A stretch of DNA of 64,000 nt from Papiliotrema nemorosa (GCA_032158125.1 JASKOT010000003.1:868001-932000); one strand, 5' to 3'; shown: positions 41,855-54,102, numbered from the stretch's first letter. Notes: generated by a model from the sequence alone, not told the origin. Program-made: numbers and translations.

Positions 41855-44208
41855 ATGAGGATCTCCAGAGCACTCCTCTTCGCCGCAGTGGCCTACTCGG
41901 CAGGCGCAGACGCAAAGTTGTTTGGCAAAGACAAGCGTAAGTAGAAGCCTCTCCCTTTTGTTTCTAGAATGCCTATCGCTCCCTTGTCATCCATGGCTAC
42001 TTTTTCGGAACATTCTGGAGGGAACGGGATCATCGGCGGGCTATCTGCTAACGATCCTCAGCCGTGTACGAAGACTGGTCGCTTGACAAGTCGGTCCAAT
42101 TTCTCAAGGAACAAGGTGTTGCGGTCAAGGACTCGGCGACCCTGGCTGAGGTCCAAGCTCAAGTGGCCAACTACGCCGACAAGGCTGCGCACGTGAGTGA
42201 ACAGGCGGAGAAGATGGGGGATCGAGCTGATGGCAGTATGGTGCCGTTGGAGCTGGTGCCGGTCAGGCTTACTTTGAGGCTGCCTACGACTCGTATGTGG
42301 CGAAACTGGGTACGGAATGACGACTAATCTACAGATGGACCGAGAGCCAATTGAGAGAATGGCTCCTCGAGAAAGGTGTCGTCTCCCCCTCTTCCAACCG
42401 AGAGCAACTTCTCGTTCTCGCCAAGCAAAAGTGAGCATCTCTGATCTTATTCTCACATGCACTGACAGTCAGGGCTTCGGCCGCTTCCACCGCGATCTAC
42501 GGTCATCCCACTGACCAAGCTTCGGCTTCCGTCTCGTCAGCATACGGGGCCGCTAACTCTGGCTTGAGCTCGGTTTCTGCTCAAGCTGCGTATGCTTCCG
42601 CCAAAGCCGCCAAGAAGCTCGATGACGCGAAAGACTATGTCTTTTCCACCTGGGATGACAACCAGCTCCGAACTTGGCTCGAGGAGCACAACGTCGTCTC
42701 TACCCCTGCCCCTACTGGTCGAGCCGCTTTACTGAACAATGTTCGAGTTGCCTACCTCAAGGCTACTCAGCCAATCTACGAATCTTGGTCCAACTCGGCC
42801 CTCCACGAGTGGTTGGTTGAACATGGAATCGTTCACCCTGAGCCCACCGTCCGAGAAAAGTTGCTCGAGTCCATGAAGGCCAACTACTGGGATGCCAAGG
42901 ACACTGCCTACTCTCGATGGTCTGAGAGCGAGATGCGAGACTGGTTGATCTCCGAGGGTATCATGTAAGTGAGCCGATTTTGAGTGATACTGACACCCAG
43001 CTCCACCGATGCTGCTCAGCTCAAGAAGGAAAAGTATGAGAAGCTCCTTGACGAACACTACACTCGAGCCGAATCGACCGTCTGGGGAGGATGGTACGAC
43101 TCGGAGCTCCGAGACTGGCTCGTCGGGCACGGCTTTTTGAAATCTGACGCCCAGGCGAAGAGAGATGAGGTGGGTGGAGTGAACTTGGCAGCGATGAAAG
43201 CTAATGACAGCTCGTCAATCTCGTGTCTTCAAAGTACAAGGACGCCACCTCGGCTCCCTACCTCGCCTGGCCTGACGCACGACTCCGAGCCCAGCTTCGA
43301 TCTTATGGTATTGATGATACCAAGTATTCTACCCGACCCTCTCTCTTGCACGAAGTCCGAAGTGGGTGACTCGTGTAAACGCAGGGGTCCACAGCTTACG
43401 TGCAGTCCGATATGTCCAGAGTCAGAACAAGGTCGAGCAGATTCTTGCCGCCATTCGAGAGACGGTCAGCAGTGGTGTCGAATTTGCCGAGGACAAGCTT
43501 TCCAGCGTTCTCGAGGTGAGTCGGAGCCATAAATTATACATTGTACCCCTACTGACCTCAGCTCTTGACCTCTCCCAAGCTCAGTGCCGAGGAAAAGTAT
43601 GAAAAGGCCAAGGCTTCCGTCTCGTCTGCTCTCAGTGTCGCTCTCAGCTCTGCCAGCTCGTACGCCGAGTCTGCTGGTTCCAGCGCCATCTCTGCTGCTT
43701 CTGTCGCTTCCGTTTCTGCGCAGTGAGTCTTGTCGACCAGTTCTAGGATCTCACTGATCCCAGATCATCGGCTTCCAGCGCTTCTTCGGCAGCCTCTGTG
43801 GCCGCTGTTTCCGTCTCAAAGTCGCTCGCTTCTGCCGCCTCGTCTGCATCCAGCGTTGCTGCCAAGTCTGCCAACAACCCATCTTTGACTAGCGCCGCAT
43901 CCGTCGCCAGCAAGTCTGCCACTTCGGCTGCTTCATACGCTTCGTCGTCGGCTTCTTCGCTCGCTTCGTCGGCTTCTTCCGCCGCTTCGGTCACAGGTCA
44001 CTCGTTGTCTCTCTCTGCTTCGTCGTTGTCCGTCTCGCTCTCTCGATCTGCCGTCTCGGCTGCTTCGGTCGCCTCTGCTTCTGCTTCGTCGGCTTCCAAG
44101 AGCCTCAGCAGTGCATACTCGGTCGCCAGCAAGTCGGCTGCCTCGGCCTCCTCGAGTTTGAGCAGTGTCAGCGCTGCTGCCAGCAAGAGCGCCAAGAAGG
44201 ATTTGTAG
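41855..44208 (+). CDS. Ish1/Msc1-like repeat protein with signal peptide, 630 aa
   Basis: Exons 41855-41936, 42062-42192, 42237-42292, 42335-42430, 42473-42964, 43001-43169, 43211-43361, 43406-43515, 43562-43722, 43764-44208; 631 codons. A signal peptide (MRISRALLFAAVAYSAGADA) leads to about six Ish1 repeats of the form W-x-E/D-S-x-L-R-x-W-L-x-x-H/K-G (SWTESQLREWLLEKG, RWSESEMRDWLISEG, GWYDSELRDWLVGHG). The C-terminus is about 200 residues of Ser/Ala/Val-rich repeats. S. pombe Ish1 and S. cerevisiae Msc1 are stress-linked nuclear-envelope/ER proteins. Exon 3 could instead start at 42267 (acceptor gtcag), dropping ten Gly/Ala residues in frame. Confidence 0.85.
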
Positions 44209-44641
44209 AGAGTGACGCTCAGAGAGTCTGCTGATGACTCGTGTCGAAGGAGGTGTGGGGGAGAAGAAGAAGAAGAAGAAGAAGGAATGCGATTGGAGCT
44301 CCAAACCACTTGTGCATGCGCGACAACCTCGTCGCTCGTGCATGGTGAGATCGCCTCTACCGTGACTCATAAAGCTGTAGCCCCTTTAACGAGATGAATG
44401 CCGTGAAGTCTGTAGAGTTTGGATCCGATGAAGAGATTTTCAGGCATTGCGTCATTGTGAGATCAACCCCCCAGTCTTTCACCTTGGCATCGATTTCCTT
44501 CTTGCTGCAATCCAAAGGGCATCCTAGACCGCTCACCGGGGCATCATCGTCTGTTGAATGTCCACGTAGCAGTGCGGAGCGATACATATAGAGCCTACTT
44601 CGACGCTGGTCTCCTCGACATATCACCCCCCTCGTCACATC
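44209..44641. other. Intergenic with short (GAA)n tract
   Basis: A run of about seven GAA triplets lies at 44263-44285 in the 3' flank of the Ish1-like gene. The rest shows nothing recognised. Confidence 0.7.
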
Positions 44642-46024
44642 ATGGCACCCATACAAATCATAGACCGGTTCAACCTGGTCATTTCCCTGTTGATCACCAT
44701 AGCATGGCAGATGATGGGTTTTGCCATTGCATGGACTTTCAAGGTAGGTCGTTGCGTCTTGTCTGGGATGTGACTGATGGCGTAGTTTGACAAGATTACC
44801 GAGTGAGTGTATAGGATCAGAATGGTGATGCGGGGCTAAACATATCCCTCTTCTCCCGATAGCTTCACGGTAAGTCTCAGTCACCACATGCTTGACAATG
44901 GCTCATCCATCAGGGCGGTAGTAACTTCTTCCTCTTGGCTATCATCACCTACTTTACCAATCACAGTGAGCTATTCAGACTTGAGATGATCAGAACTGAC
45001 CGATAGCGTACTACACCCGAAACACCGTCGTCTCGGCTTTTTACATGGCTTGGGCAGCTCGTTTGGCACTCTTCTTGCTGTTCCGTGTGCTCAAGACTGG
45101 AAGTGATACCCGCTTTGACGACATCCGTACCAACTTTTGGAAGTTTGCAGGGTTCTGGGGCGGTCAGATTTTGTGGGTCTGGACAGTTTGTGAGTGTGAC
45201 CGTGTGGGACGCGAATAGCCCGCTAACTTTTAAAGCCCTGCCTGTCGTCATCCTCAATTCGCCCGCAGTGACGGACGACCGAAAGGGAGGCGCATATACG
45301 CAATTTGGGGGAGAGGCAGGAGATATCGTGGGCCTCATCTTGTTTGTCATTGGCTTTTTGTGGGAAGCCATCGCCGATATCCAAAAGGTATCTCGTTTTC
45401 TGCGGTATGTCATCACGGCTAACCGATAGTACCGGTACAAAAGTTCCAACCCGCCCAAGGGTAAGCCTTGTACAGTCGGGCTATGGCGATTCTGTCGACA
45501 CCCACCATACTTTGGGGAGATTGTGTTGCACTGGGGTCTCTGGGCCATGTGCAGTAAGGCTTTCTCGCGTAAAGTCGGCTGACCGTAGTCTCGCCCGCCA
45601 CAGAGGGGAATCTCGCTCGAAGTTCTCGAGATGCCTTGTACGGCTCAGTCGTCGCTCCAATCTTCACCATCCTCCTGTAAGCGACCTACTGCTGGGCTCG
45701 CTGACGCCTAGTCTCCTATTCTTGTCCGGTATCCCCACCGCTCAGAAGCCAGCGGCGAAAAAGTATTACCTGCAGTCCCATGAACCTTCAAACTCTGAAA
45801 GTTTCTCCACTCCGGCGGCGAAGAATGATACCTGGCAAAAGTACAAGGACTACTTGGTCAAGACCAGCGTGATCATCCCCTGTCCTCCGTCAATCTACCG
45901 ACCATTACCCGGTTTCATCAAGAATACTTTGTTCTTGGATTTGCCGATGTACAGGTTTGACGAGGAGACGGACGGCAAGGAAGCACTGGAAGAGGAGAGG
46001 AAGAAGCGAGAACATGAGGTGTAG
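44642..46024 (+). CDS. DUF1295 / steroid 5-alpha-reductase-like membrane protein, 345 aa
   Basis: Exons 44642-44743, 44786-44802, 44863-44869 (7 nt), 44914-44965, 45007-45189, 45236-45387, 45430-45553, 45589-45676, 45712-46024; 346 codons. Several hydrophobic helices alternate with the family signature: GSNFFLLAIITYFTN, RNTVVSAFYMAWAARL, and the NADPH/lipid site GLWRFCRHPPYFGEIVLHWGLW. It is an ER-type integral membrane oxidoreductase; the substrate is unknown. A polar tail of about 80 residues ends in an acidic/basic helix. The 7-nt third exon supplies the DFT of FDKITDFTGGSNFF. Confidence 0.88.
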
Positions 46025-46838
46025 AAGAGGCAATGTCCTGGACGTAATCTAATTCATAATTCACCTGTCGACGTAATCATATCATGACATCACACAAGTC
46101 ACCACGCATGAGGTGTGGCCCCAATAGCAGTGGAGCAGTCGATCGTTCCTCGACGTCGGTCTACCGGATGAGGGCGGCCGAAGGATAAACCCCGGCTTCA
46201 TACTGGAGCAAGCAACCCCCGTCCTGCTAACTGACTGGACCATTATACCTCATGAATCTGAAAACGTGCATTGCAATACGGTATGCTCAGGTTCGGCTCA
46301 ACCACTACGAGCTCTTGTCTTGATGAGCCCTTTCTACAGGATTCGACATGGTCGACTCGGGGGAAGGCGGACGGATCGAGTCGCTCTGCCACTTAGAATG
46401 ATTCGAAAGAGCGTTGCCCGGGACCCTCTTAACATGGCCCTTTGAGATCACTGACATTTACGACGAAACAACTCAGCAGCTACTCAGGCGAACGCAGTCG
46501 TGACCACCACTATGGCAACCAAGCCTGCTCGACACCCAGTGGCTCAAGGGCGCCACACGGTGTCAGCCTGCCATCCCCAGCTGGCGCAGGTCAAACACAG
46601 GGTGACAAGTTGCCACTCCCGATGTGCAGCCTTGAGTTTCTTTGACTACACTCGGATTTCTCCGGGTGGTACCAGTAGACCTCAATCCTGCCTATACTGG
46701 AAGCCACACAGAGTGGCCGTAGTGCCTCACGATCGCAGGGACGATCCAGAAAAGGGGACGGGTTGTATGGAGGGTCCAGGCGCTCATATCGATTAAACTA
46801 TATATTTTTGCAAGTCCGACAGCAGATTATCGCCTCAT
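46025..46838. other. Intergenic before the tRNA region
   Basis: No convincing gene. Two short ORFs (46442-46645, 46500-46796) overlap in different frames and lack domains. This is the transition to the accessory right part of the window. Confidence 0.5.
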
Positions 46839-46869
46839 TGGCGTAATGGTTATCGCTGTGGACTTTTAG
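46839..46869 (+). repeat. Inverted 31-nt copy of the tRNA-Lys 5' half
   Basis: This stretch is identical to nucleotides 8-37 plus the first intron base of the minus-strand tRNA-Lys (47130-47100). Upstream bases (GCCTCAT) could be a degenerate acceptor strand. No T-arm or B box follows, so it is a tRNA fragment rather than a gene. With the true gene it forms an inverted repeat spaced by 230 bases. Confidence 0.9.
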
Positions 46870-47031
46870 ATCGCTTTCTTGTAGCATTTCAGGTTGAAGC
46901 ATACCGCGTGCATCGGGGGACAGCGAAGCCTACTTGTCAACTGCACTCAATCGTGCGTGACGTAGAGTGGTACATGCCGATGTGTTGATACGGCACGTCA
47001 GCTATGGTTTTAAGCGGGTGGCAAAAATGCA

Positions 47032-47137
47032 AGCCAATACCGGGACTCGAACCCGGAGCCTTTGGATGAGCTCATATTCGATGCCTGTCAGCATGCGAGC
47101 TAAAAGTCCACAGCGATAACCATTACGCCATATCGGC
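47032..47137 (-). tRNA. tRNA-Lys (anticodon UUU) with 33-nt intron
   Basis: The acceptor strands GCCGATA and TATTGGC pair over 7 bp with one G-U. The D arm is GCG...CGC. Exon 1 ends exactly at position 37 (47137-47101), the intron is 47100-47068, and exon 2 is 47067-47032; the mature length is 73 nt. The anticodon loop reads CTTTTAA with TTT at 34-36. The T arm CCGGG-TTCGAGT-CCCGG contains the B box GGTTCGAGTCC. A T5 run just downstream (47023-47027) fits pol III termination. Position 27/43 is a mismatch and the discriminator base is T, both unusual for Lys. Confidence 0.82.
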
Positions 47138-47477
47138 TTAAAATTGTTAAAGACATGTAATATATATATCTCACAAACCTCTCCGAGACCCTTCTACGCT
47201 CCAGTTGCCGGTCTTCTCGACGGTCCCCCCAGGAAGCGATCTAGGACGAGCGGTGACGACTCGTCCTGCTCTCGGTGAACACTTGTGGTGCATAAGAAGG
47301 AGATAGGGTGCCAAAAGATGAACATGATACGAGGTTCCGCATCATCCTTGATTTGTATACATGTCTGATCTCGGTCATATCACGTTACAAGGGGCAGACA
47401 ACTACAGATCTGCTCATACTCCAACCTTACTTGTATCCACACCAGATGATTGTACATCTCTCGGGACATCGTATCTC
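47138..47477. other. Intergenic
   Basis: About 340 bases between the tRNA 5' end and the orphan ORF. A short (at)n run is at about 47160-47167. Nothing else recognised. Confidence 0.5.
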
Positions 47478-47972
47478 TCAGTTGAGCGCTTCTTGATCGT
47501 TCGAGCCTTGAGGTGCTTGAGGTATCGTCATGTCTTGAAACGTCGGGTGTTGATATGGCAGAGCTGGGTCAGCCTGGTAGAGAGCCGTCCCTGGCGCCAT
47601 GGAAGATCCAGCGGGTGGGTAGATTGAGCACAGGTCGAATGCAGATCGGGACTGTAAAGTCTCACCCCTCGAACCAGTCGAAAGATCAAAGAAGTGGGGA
47701 GTAAGGTCTGATCGTGAGCTCGCCGCAGCGCTGCAGAACACACTTTCATCGTTGTCTGCAGCTTCGCCGACGATCAGCTCCTGGAAGTCTTCCCCTCGTT
47801 GCTTGCCCCCGGAATTCTTCTCAACTTGGATCTGCCACTTTTCGGTCGAGGCGGCCTCGTGCTTGGTGGGGAGAATCTTGAAGAGATTTCGGTTGAAATG
47901 ATTGAGCTGTCGCGCCGCCTCTGTCATCGGCGCTTGGGGGATTGGCGCCGGCATCGGATGATCGATGATCAT
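47478..47972 (-). CDS. Orphan ORF, 164 aa
   Basis: Single open frame, ATG 47972 to TGA 47478. Codon choice (CTC, AAG, GAG, ATC, TTC) resembles real genes in the window, which is the main support. The N-terminal half (MTEAARQLNHFNRNLFKILP, then EKWQIQVEK) looks helical; the C-terminal half is Pro/Gln-rich. No domain, signal peptide or membrane segment. It lies between the tRNA and the ATPase pair and could be part of the accessory island or a gene remnant. Confidence 0.45.
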   Translation of the reverse strand: MIIDHPMPAPIPQAPMTEAARQLNHFNRNLFKILPTKHEAASTEKWQIQVEKNSGGKQRGEDFQELIVGEAADNDESVFCSAAASSRSDLTPHFFDLSTGSRGETLQSRSAFDLCSIYPPAGSSMAPGTALYQADPALPYQHPTFQDMTIPQAPQGSNDQEALN

Positions 47973-48511
47973 TCAGTTACCCCTGATCATTCCGCGCGTG
48001 GAGATCCAGTCTTCAATGACGGGCCATTGGCTGGGAAACTAGCACGGTGACAAGATTTTCCAGTGCACATCTCAGTATGCTCAACCAGCCTATCCATCGG
48101 ATCTTCGTTCTATCGCCGTTGTCGTCCCCTTTGATCGATAGTTGCGGGTCTAAGGGCTTCTACAGGCCCAACAGTGAGAAAGGCACTTTCGAATGCCTGA
48201 GAAACTAACCCATGCTAAATCGGCGTTCCATCCTACTTTCCGGTCGATCGTACGTCCTTTTGACCGCCAAGGGTGGACCGTCTCATCAGGAAAAGCCAGC
48301 TAGCACTAGATGAGGTTTAATGACACGACGCTGAGGAACGGTCTGGGGCGATCATGCATGACGGTTCGCTCTCCACAAAGACTGTTCTAGCACCTGCAGG
48401 GTTTTCGTCGCTCCAGATATAGGGTACCGCCATCTCCTTCCTCTGCATAAAATCGCGAAACGGTCCAATCCAGTATCAGCACACATGTTGTGGGGCATCG
48501 TCACAGACTTC
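47973..48511. other. Flank of ATPase gene A
   Basis: Contains one copy of the dispersed flanking repeat (48209-48246). No gene recognised in the rest. Confidence 0.5.
48209..48246 (-). repeat. Flanking repeat, copy 1
   Basis: On the minus strand it reads CGACCGGAAAGTAGGATG, then six bases, then CGATTTAGCATGGG. It lies about 265 bases past the stop of ATPase gene A and is inverted relative to the copies on the other side of that gene. Confidence 0.75.
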
Positions 48512-51500
48512 TTAGGCGAGATCGTGCGGGGATGGAGAGAAGTCTTGTATGGGGTCCTCTTGACTTTCAGACGGCTTTACCCTCTTAGGCGGTTCCTGCG
48601 ACTCGAACTCTTCGACTGGGTCAGAAGCTGTAGAGGCGCCACGTCTTCGTTTCCTCACGGTGGTACTGTTTTGTGTGTCAGAGCTGGGCAGATCTCCGTC
48701 TCCAGCCGAATTGAGAGGAGCACGATTTGACGAGCGTTGAACAGCCATGGTCGAGCTTTCGGCAACAGAGGGCATTTGACCTGACGGTTTTCGAGTGTCG
48801 ACAAACACGGGGGCAAAGAGGCGCGCGGATCGCTGTCCGGGCGGGTCGGGCGAGAGCGTCCGGACTCTCAACGGTCGGTCCTTCGGTGATGGCGCCGCAG
48901 CCGTCTCTTGCACGTCTGTCCTTGTTGTCACGACAAGCTTTGGAAATGACCCATCGACCGTCATCACCCCTCGGCTAGCTGCAGCGATTCTATCAATCTT
49001 TTTGTTTCGAGGGGCAAGATGTGTCACCTGACCCTTCTTTCGACAACTGGTCCAATACCACTGCCATGCTTCCGCCATACTGGCCGGAATCCGGAAGACG
49101 TTTGGAATGAGTTGCTGAGTGACCAATTGCGCGTGTTCGTATCGAAGATCCGCTAGGTCATCTAGAAGACCATTGAAAGTCTCGTCCTTGCTGAGAGACT
49201 CTGGGGGGTTCCTGTCTGCGGTGACCGCCTTGTAAGCCCTCAACGGTTCTTCGAGCAATTCGAATATTTTCGCGAGTCTCTGCTCGATCTTGTCCGCCGA
49301 AGCCTTTGAAGCTTGTTCAATCATTAGGCTAGTCACCATCAGCAATGACCACACTTTTAGACGCACTGCGCGTCCTCTTGTAGCTGTTTGAGGCTTCTCC
49401 TCTCGACGTTTTGCAGAAAGTCGTTGTCTATAGGCGGCTGGGCGATATCACCTTCTTCTATGAGTTCCAGGTGTTTGAATTCCATCGCAGTGAGCGGTTG
49501 TTGAGGTTGATTTTCGTTGTTTTCCGCTTTGGTCGAGTTTGACAACATAGTGGAAATCCTTCGAGAGCAGAATCTCAGGTGCTCGAAAATGAAATCACAC
49601 TGGACGGAGCGAAGTCTGCGACGTTGCGCGGTCGTGAAGAGTTGTTTGTAGTTGCCGACAGCCGGGAAAAAGTGTCGTCCGATTTCGGATGGTCTGGTCC
49701 TCGGTGCTTCTCCCAGGGAATCGTATGCGGATGGTTGGAGCGTGAGCATCGGACAAGCGAACAGAGTGGACTCTAGACGAGCTTTGGCACACGCGGTACC
49801 CCACACCAACAAGTCGACGCTGTTTATGCACAGAATGGAATATACCTTCACGTCCAGCGCCTGCCTCATCACGTCGGCAGGCGGAGACCGATGCGACCGA
49901 CCGATCCTTTGAGCGTAGGCTGCGGCGGACCAAGGCAGAGACTGCTGTCAGTAGAGATCGCGCTCAACCTGATAGACTCACGAGGTTGATGACCCGATTC
50001 ATCCGCCACAGGTTGATCCCCACTCCTGCTACAGGAGTGCAGATTAGGATTCTAGTCTTCGCAGGACTACCTGGCCATGCGGGATTCGGCGTGGATGGAT
50101 GATCCTCGTCGCTGTTGACCTCTTGGTACAATTTCAGGCGTTCCTTGGCGGTGGAACTGCCGCAATACACCCTCACGGAAAGTCCCTGCGCCTTGAACGC
50201 CTTGTGCGTCAGCACAATGACAATTGTAGGTGTGATGGACTTTCCTCCATAATGGGCGGTATACTGAGGAGGAGGTCAACATGTAGTACGACCTTGCACT
50301 GCTTCTCTTTCGGTAGCTCTCGATCGTTTTCGATCAACACCTTGGCCAACTCTGCAGCCATTCTGAGTTTGGTCGGAATCTGCGCGTGGAATGGTTCGCC
50401 GGCTTTGGGTGCCCTCTTGAAGTAAGAGTGCCAGGGGTGGATTGTGGCGCCTATGGCCGACGAATAACATACTCCGTACCATTCGAGAGACCCCCTGCAC
50501 GGGATCAGCGTCGGTATAGAGGACCAGGCCTCCACCTACTCTGCCACTTTTCGCTTCCTCTTCTTGTTCTCCTTTCTCAAATACTCCTTGACTACTTCTG
50601 TCTCTCTCACCGTCAACATGGCAGGGATGATGTACTCTGAAAGGTGACCGAGAGGGACAGCTGCTTGACCTGCCTTGTCCTTTGTTCCTCGGGTGCGCCT
50701 TATCATGTACTTGACAAAGCAAGACAGATAAGTCCCGATCGTCTGGTCGTACGCAGTGACAGTCTGTTTCGTACTTGCCAGCTCGTCACCCAGTCGAGCT
50801 GCGAGCGTGTCGGAGAATACTCCCTTTGCGGGATATGTTTTGCCGACCAACCCGACTTGGTCGAGACTTTTGAACCACTGTCTTGAGCTGCTGTACGCGA
50901 CAGTCTTATCGGCCTTCTCTTGGATTGCCACGACCTCCTTGGCAGCAAGGTATTGCGGTATTGCGAGTCGATCATCCCCAGGCAACACACCTTCGCCCTC
51001 AGGCAAGCCAGCCACTCCGGCCAACACCGCAATGTCCAGAGGTGACTTGGTGATAGGCGTAGCCGTTTGCAGCACCACAAAGTTGGCTCGTCTGTTCATC
51101 GCGGCAGCAGCCATGGTGAATCCGCTCTCCGGAGACTTGAGAAAGTGTGCTTCGTCGTTTACCGCCACGTTGTACCGCATACCGAATAGGTCGACGTCGC
51201 GGACATCATCGACGTTTTCCGAATCACTCTCAGCGTCGCTGGCTTTCGCTCTACCTTTACCCCTCTTACGTCCACTCCGCTTCGCCTGCTTGTAAAGGGA
51301 CCCGACTTGATTGTAGGAGATGATGACAACGTGTTTTGCCGGAGTGACTTCACTGTCGTGATTTTTGCTCCACTCGGCTTCGGCATTCTTGATAGACTTG
51401 ACCGCCTTGGTTCGGTCTCTCTTGGTCTTTATGAGATGTATGGACAAGTCCGGGAAACAACGTGAAAGTTCCGACTGCCAGACTGTCGTCATGACTGCAG

Positions 51501-53408
51501 GCGCGATGATGATGGAGGGCAATGCGGGAGGCACGGGAGATTTCGTCTTGGCGAAAGGTCTCGGACGATATGATTCATCCTCGTAAAGGAGGTCGATCTG
51601 AGTATCGTGGATAGTCGGGTGCGATCCGAATTTCTTGTTGATCTCATCCGGCGTGAGCCTCATATATAGAGGAAAGGATTTGTTGTAATCTGATCGCAGC
51701 TTCTGCCTCTGCTTTTCGTCCATGTCTGGATCGCACTCGTCAGGCGGGGTGAGGTGATGATGCGTTGTCGATCGATGTGCGATTTCGGCTATAAAGGTTC
51801 CCGCTTGAATCGTTTTGCCAATCGATGTTTCGTCGGCTATTATTGCTGCAGGATATGCGTGCGGTCTGTAGGCTCTCGAAACCAGCTCGCTAACGCCCGT
51901 GACCTGGGTGTCTCGAAGGCTGAAAGACGGCATGTCAGGGTCATCGGGCGGAGACAGATAGGACATTTCGTCCTCATTGTATGACATGTACGCGAATGTC
52001 GCTGCGCGGGTCCAGCTCTTGAAGTGTTCCACTCCAATCTGTACGTCGGAATGATCATCGTCCACTTCCTCTGCTCCGTCTGGCCGATGTCGTGCAAAGA
52101 CGTCGTTTACTTCCTCCAGTGCTCCATCATCTCCGTCTGCCTTGTCTGCTGCCTCGACCTGTATTTCTTCCGATCGCTCCTCTTGATCGCTCACTGCCTC
52201 AACTGCAGGACTTGTACCGGATGTCTGGCTGGATTCCAAGCCAGTCTGCTTCGATACTTGAAGGTTGATAATCGCAAGGTCCAAGGCTGTGCGCGCGGCG
52301 GTGATATCGTCGTCAACACCGAGGTGGGGAAACTGAATGCCGTAACACTCCTCCCAAGACTGCAGATGCTTTGTCATCTGCCTGATTTGCTCAAGTTGGG
52401 CTTCTATTCCCGCTGCCTGATCGTCGGCAGATTTCGGTTGAGAGGACTCTTGAGATGAATTGTTTTCTGCACGGCGTCAGTATTGAACACTTGCCGAGCA
52501 GGAAACACCAACCTGTGGAAAGGACAGTCAGTTTTCGATGCGCAGTATCAAATCTCTGTCTCGCTTCCTCCCCATTGGACTGCGCATCCTTGACTCTTTG
52601 ATACAGCGAGGCTGAGATGAAAGCTGAATGGCATTTTCTCCAGTAATTTTGAATATCCGGGCGTATTTGCGTATCGTAATCTAGCCAGTCGAGGTCTTCT
52701 CCCTCTTCCCACTCCCCGGTCACAACGGCAGCGGTGCCAAAGGTCGCCACGCAAATTTTGGCGCAGATCCTGGCAGGAATACGGATCTGAAAGGGATCGT
52801 CAGCAAAATTAAGTCCCTATCTGACTCATACGTACTGAGTTGGCAATGGCTGTGATGGGGGGGTCTTTGCCCTTTACTGTAATCCAGCTGCCTGCTACGC
52901 CATGATAATTGCCCTTTGGACCGTCCCGACATCGAACCAGATAGGCCGTCAAGAGATCCCACTCGGCCGCCTCGCATGCAGCATAGATGTTTGCCTTGAC
53001 GAGTTCGTGCATTGGCGTTTCATACCTCATCAAGGACTTTCGAAAGGCACCGCTGGGTATACAGATCTCAGCGAAAGGGAATATCCTAGCACCCTCTGGG
53101 GGGGTCTCGAGCGATCGGACCAAATCCTCCGGTAGGTTGTGAGCTGCAGACTGCGGCATTGATGGTTTGTTGTGTCCGTATACAAGACTCAGCATGGTTT
53201 TGACATGCTCGCTCTTGTAAGGGTTTGTCTCTAAACGAACAAACGCATCCACTGGCTGCTGCTTGGGGCTGTGCTTCTTTGTCTTTTTGTCGCTCTTCTT
53301 TTTCACCGGATTATGGACGGCACTCCCACCAGAGGTTGCCTTGCCCTTTCCTTTGCGGTTGCCATCGGCGGGGCCATCCTTTTCCTTTGCCGGGCCTGTT
53401 GACGACAT
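48512..53408 (-). CDS. Divergent SNF2-like ATPase, gene A (about 1,545 aa)
   Basis: Exons (minus) 53408-52836, 52786-52513, 52466-50540, 50494-50245, 50200-49982, 49941-49367, 49328-48512; 1,545 codons. Layout: basic N-terminus; a unique domain (residues about 50-190) shared with gene B; coiled/acidic linker; motor lobe 1 with Walker A DETSIGKTIQAG (about 494), DEAH in VNDEAHFLK (about 720) and TATPI (about 750); lobe 2 with CTPVAGVGINLW and QRIGRSHR; and a disordered basic tail. These are SNF2/superfamily-2 motifs, so ATP-driven DNA or chromatin remodelling is inferred; the Walker A lacks the usual first Gly. At intron 4 (50201-50244) the donor is gaaagt instead of gtaagt. An alternative with canonical sites (exon 4 ending 50293, exon 5 starting 50263, 29-nt intron) also stays open (1,549 aa) but replaces conserved residues. 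Otherwise intact. Confidence 0.78.
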
Positions 53409-54102
53409 GTTGACGTGCGCCTACCGAAAGAACAACACCTCGAGCCGGAACGAGTGTAAAGCGCGCTTGTGGTACCGAAGAATATGGTCACAACGTTGTG
53501 GGTAGACAGCGATTTGATGAGAGGGAATGAGGAAGAAGGGATCGTTGTACGTCGACCGTGGTGAGAAGAATGTCGTGTTGGCAGTGGAATGATCTGCTGC
53601 GTTTACTGAGCGAGGCCTAGATGAGATTCGGAAGGAAGGGAGAAAGCAGGTGGTGACCGAGAAGAAGAAGGGGAAGAAGAAGAGGAAGAGAGAGAGAGAG
53701 ACAACGAGGTGGATGGACAAGGTTGAACGGTGAGGGTGACGTGTTTGATCTGGATGGCCCATACCATCAAAGCGCACAGATCCCTAGCCTACGCCGATGC
53801 CTTTGGGCATGAACCGGTCAGTACAAAACGTCATACTCGAATCGAGTGCGCATGAGAGATCTCACTGTAATGCGTTCGATATGGCGGTGAAATCATTGGA
53901 AGGCTCGACAGTGCTTTCACAGTTCGTGATGGCATTGCTCGTGGGGACTATTATCGAGAGGTGGTGTAATGCTTCATCCTGCTCAATCTCTCCTTGAAGA
54001 GGCTAGATGCCGTTCTTTTACAGTGTCAACATGAAAGCTAGAGGAGATCAGTACATGCCGTCTTCTGAGCGTCCGTATAGATCGGTTGCAGAAACCACTA
54101 GG

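Noticed and set aside
43743..44309. Glu/Ala-rich minus-strand ORFs
   Set aside because: Antisense of the Ser/Ala repeats of the Ish1-like protein.
50264..50292. 29-nt canonical intron in ATPase A as the ancestral structure
   Set aside because: It removes the lobe-2 strand conserved in gene B and breaks the equal exon length; retained only as a possible present-day alternative.
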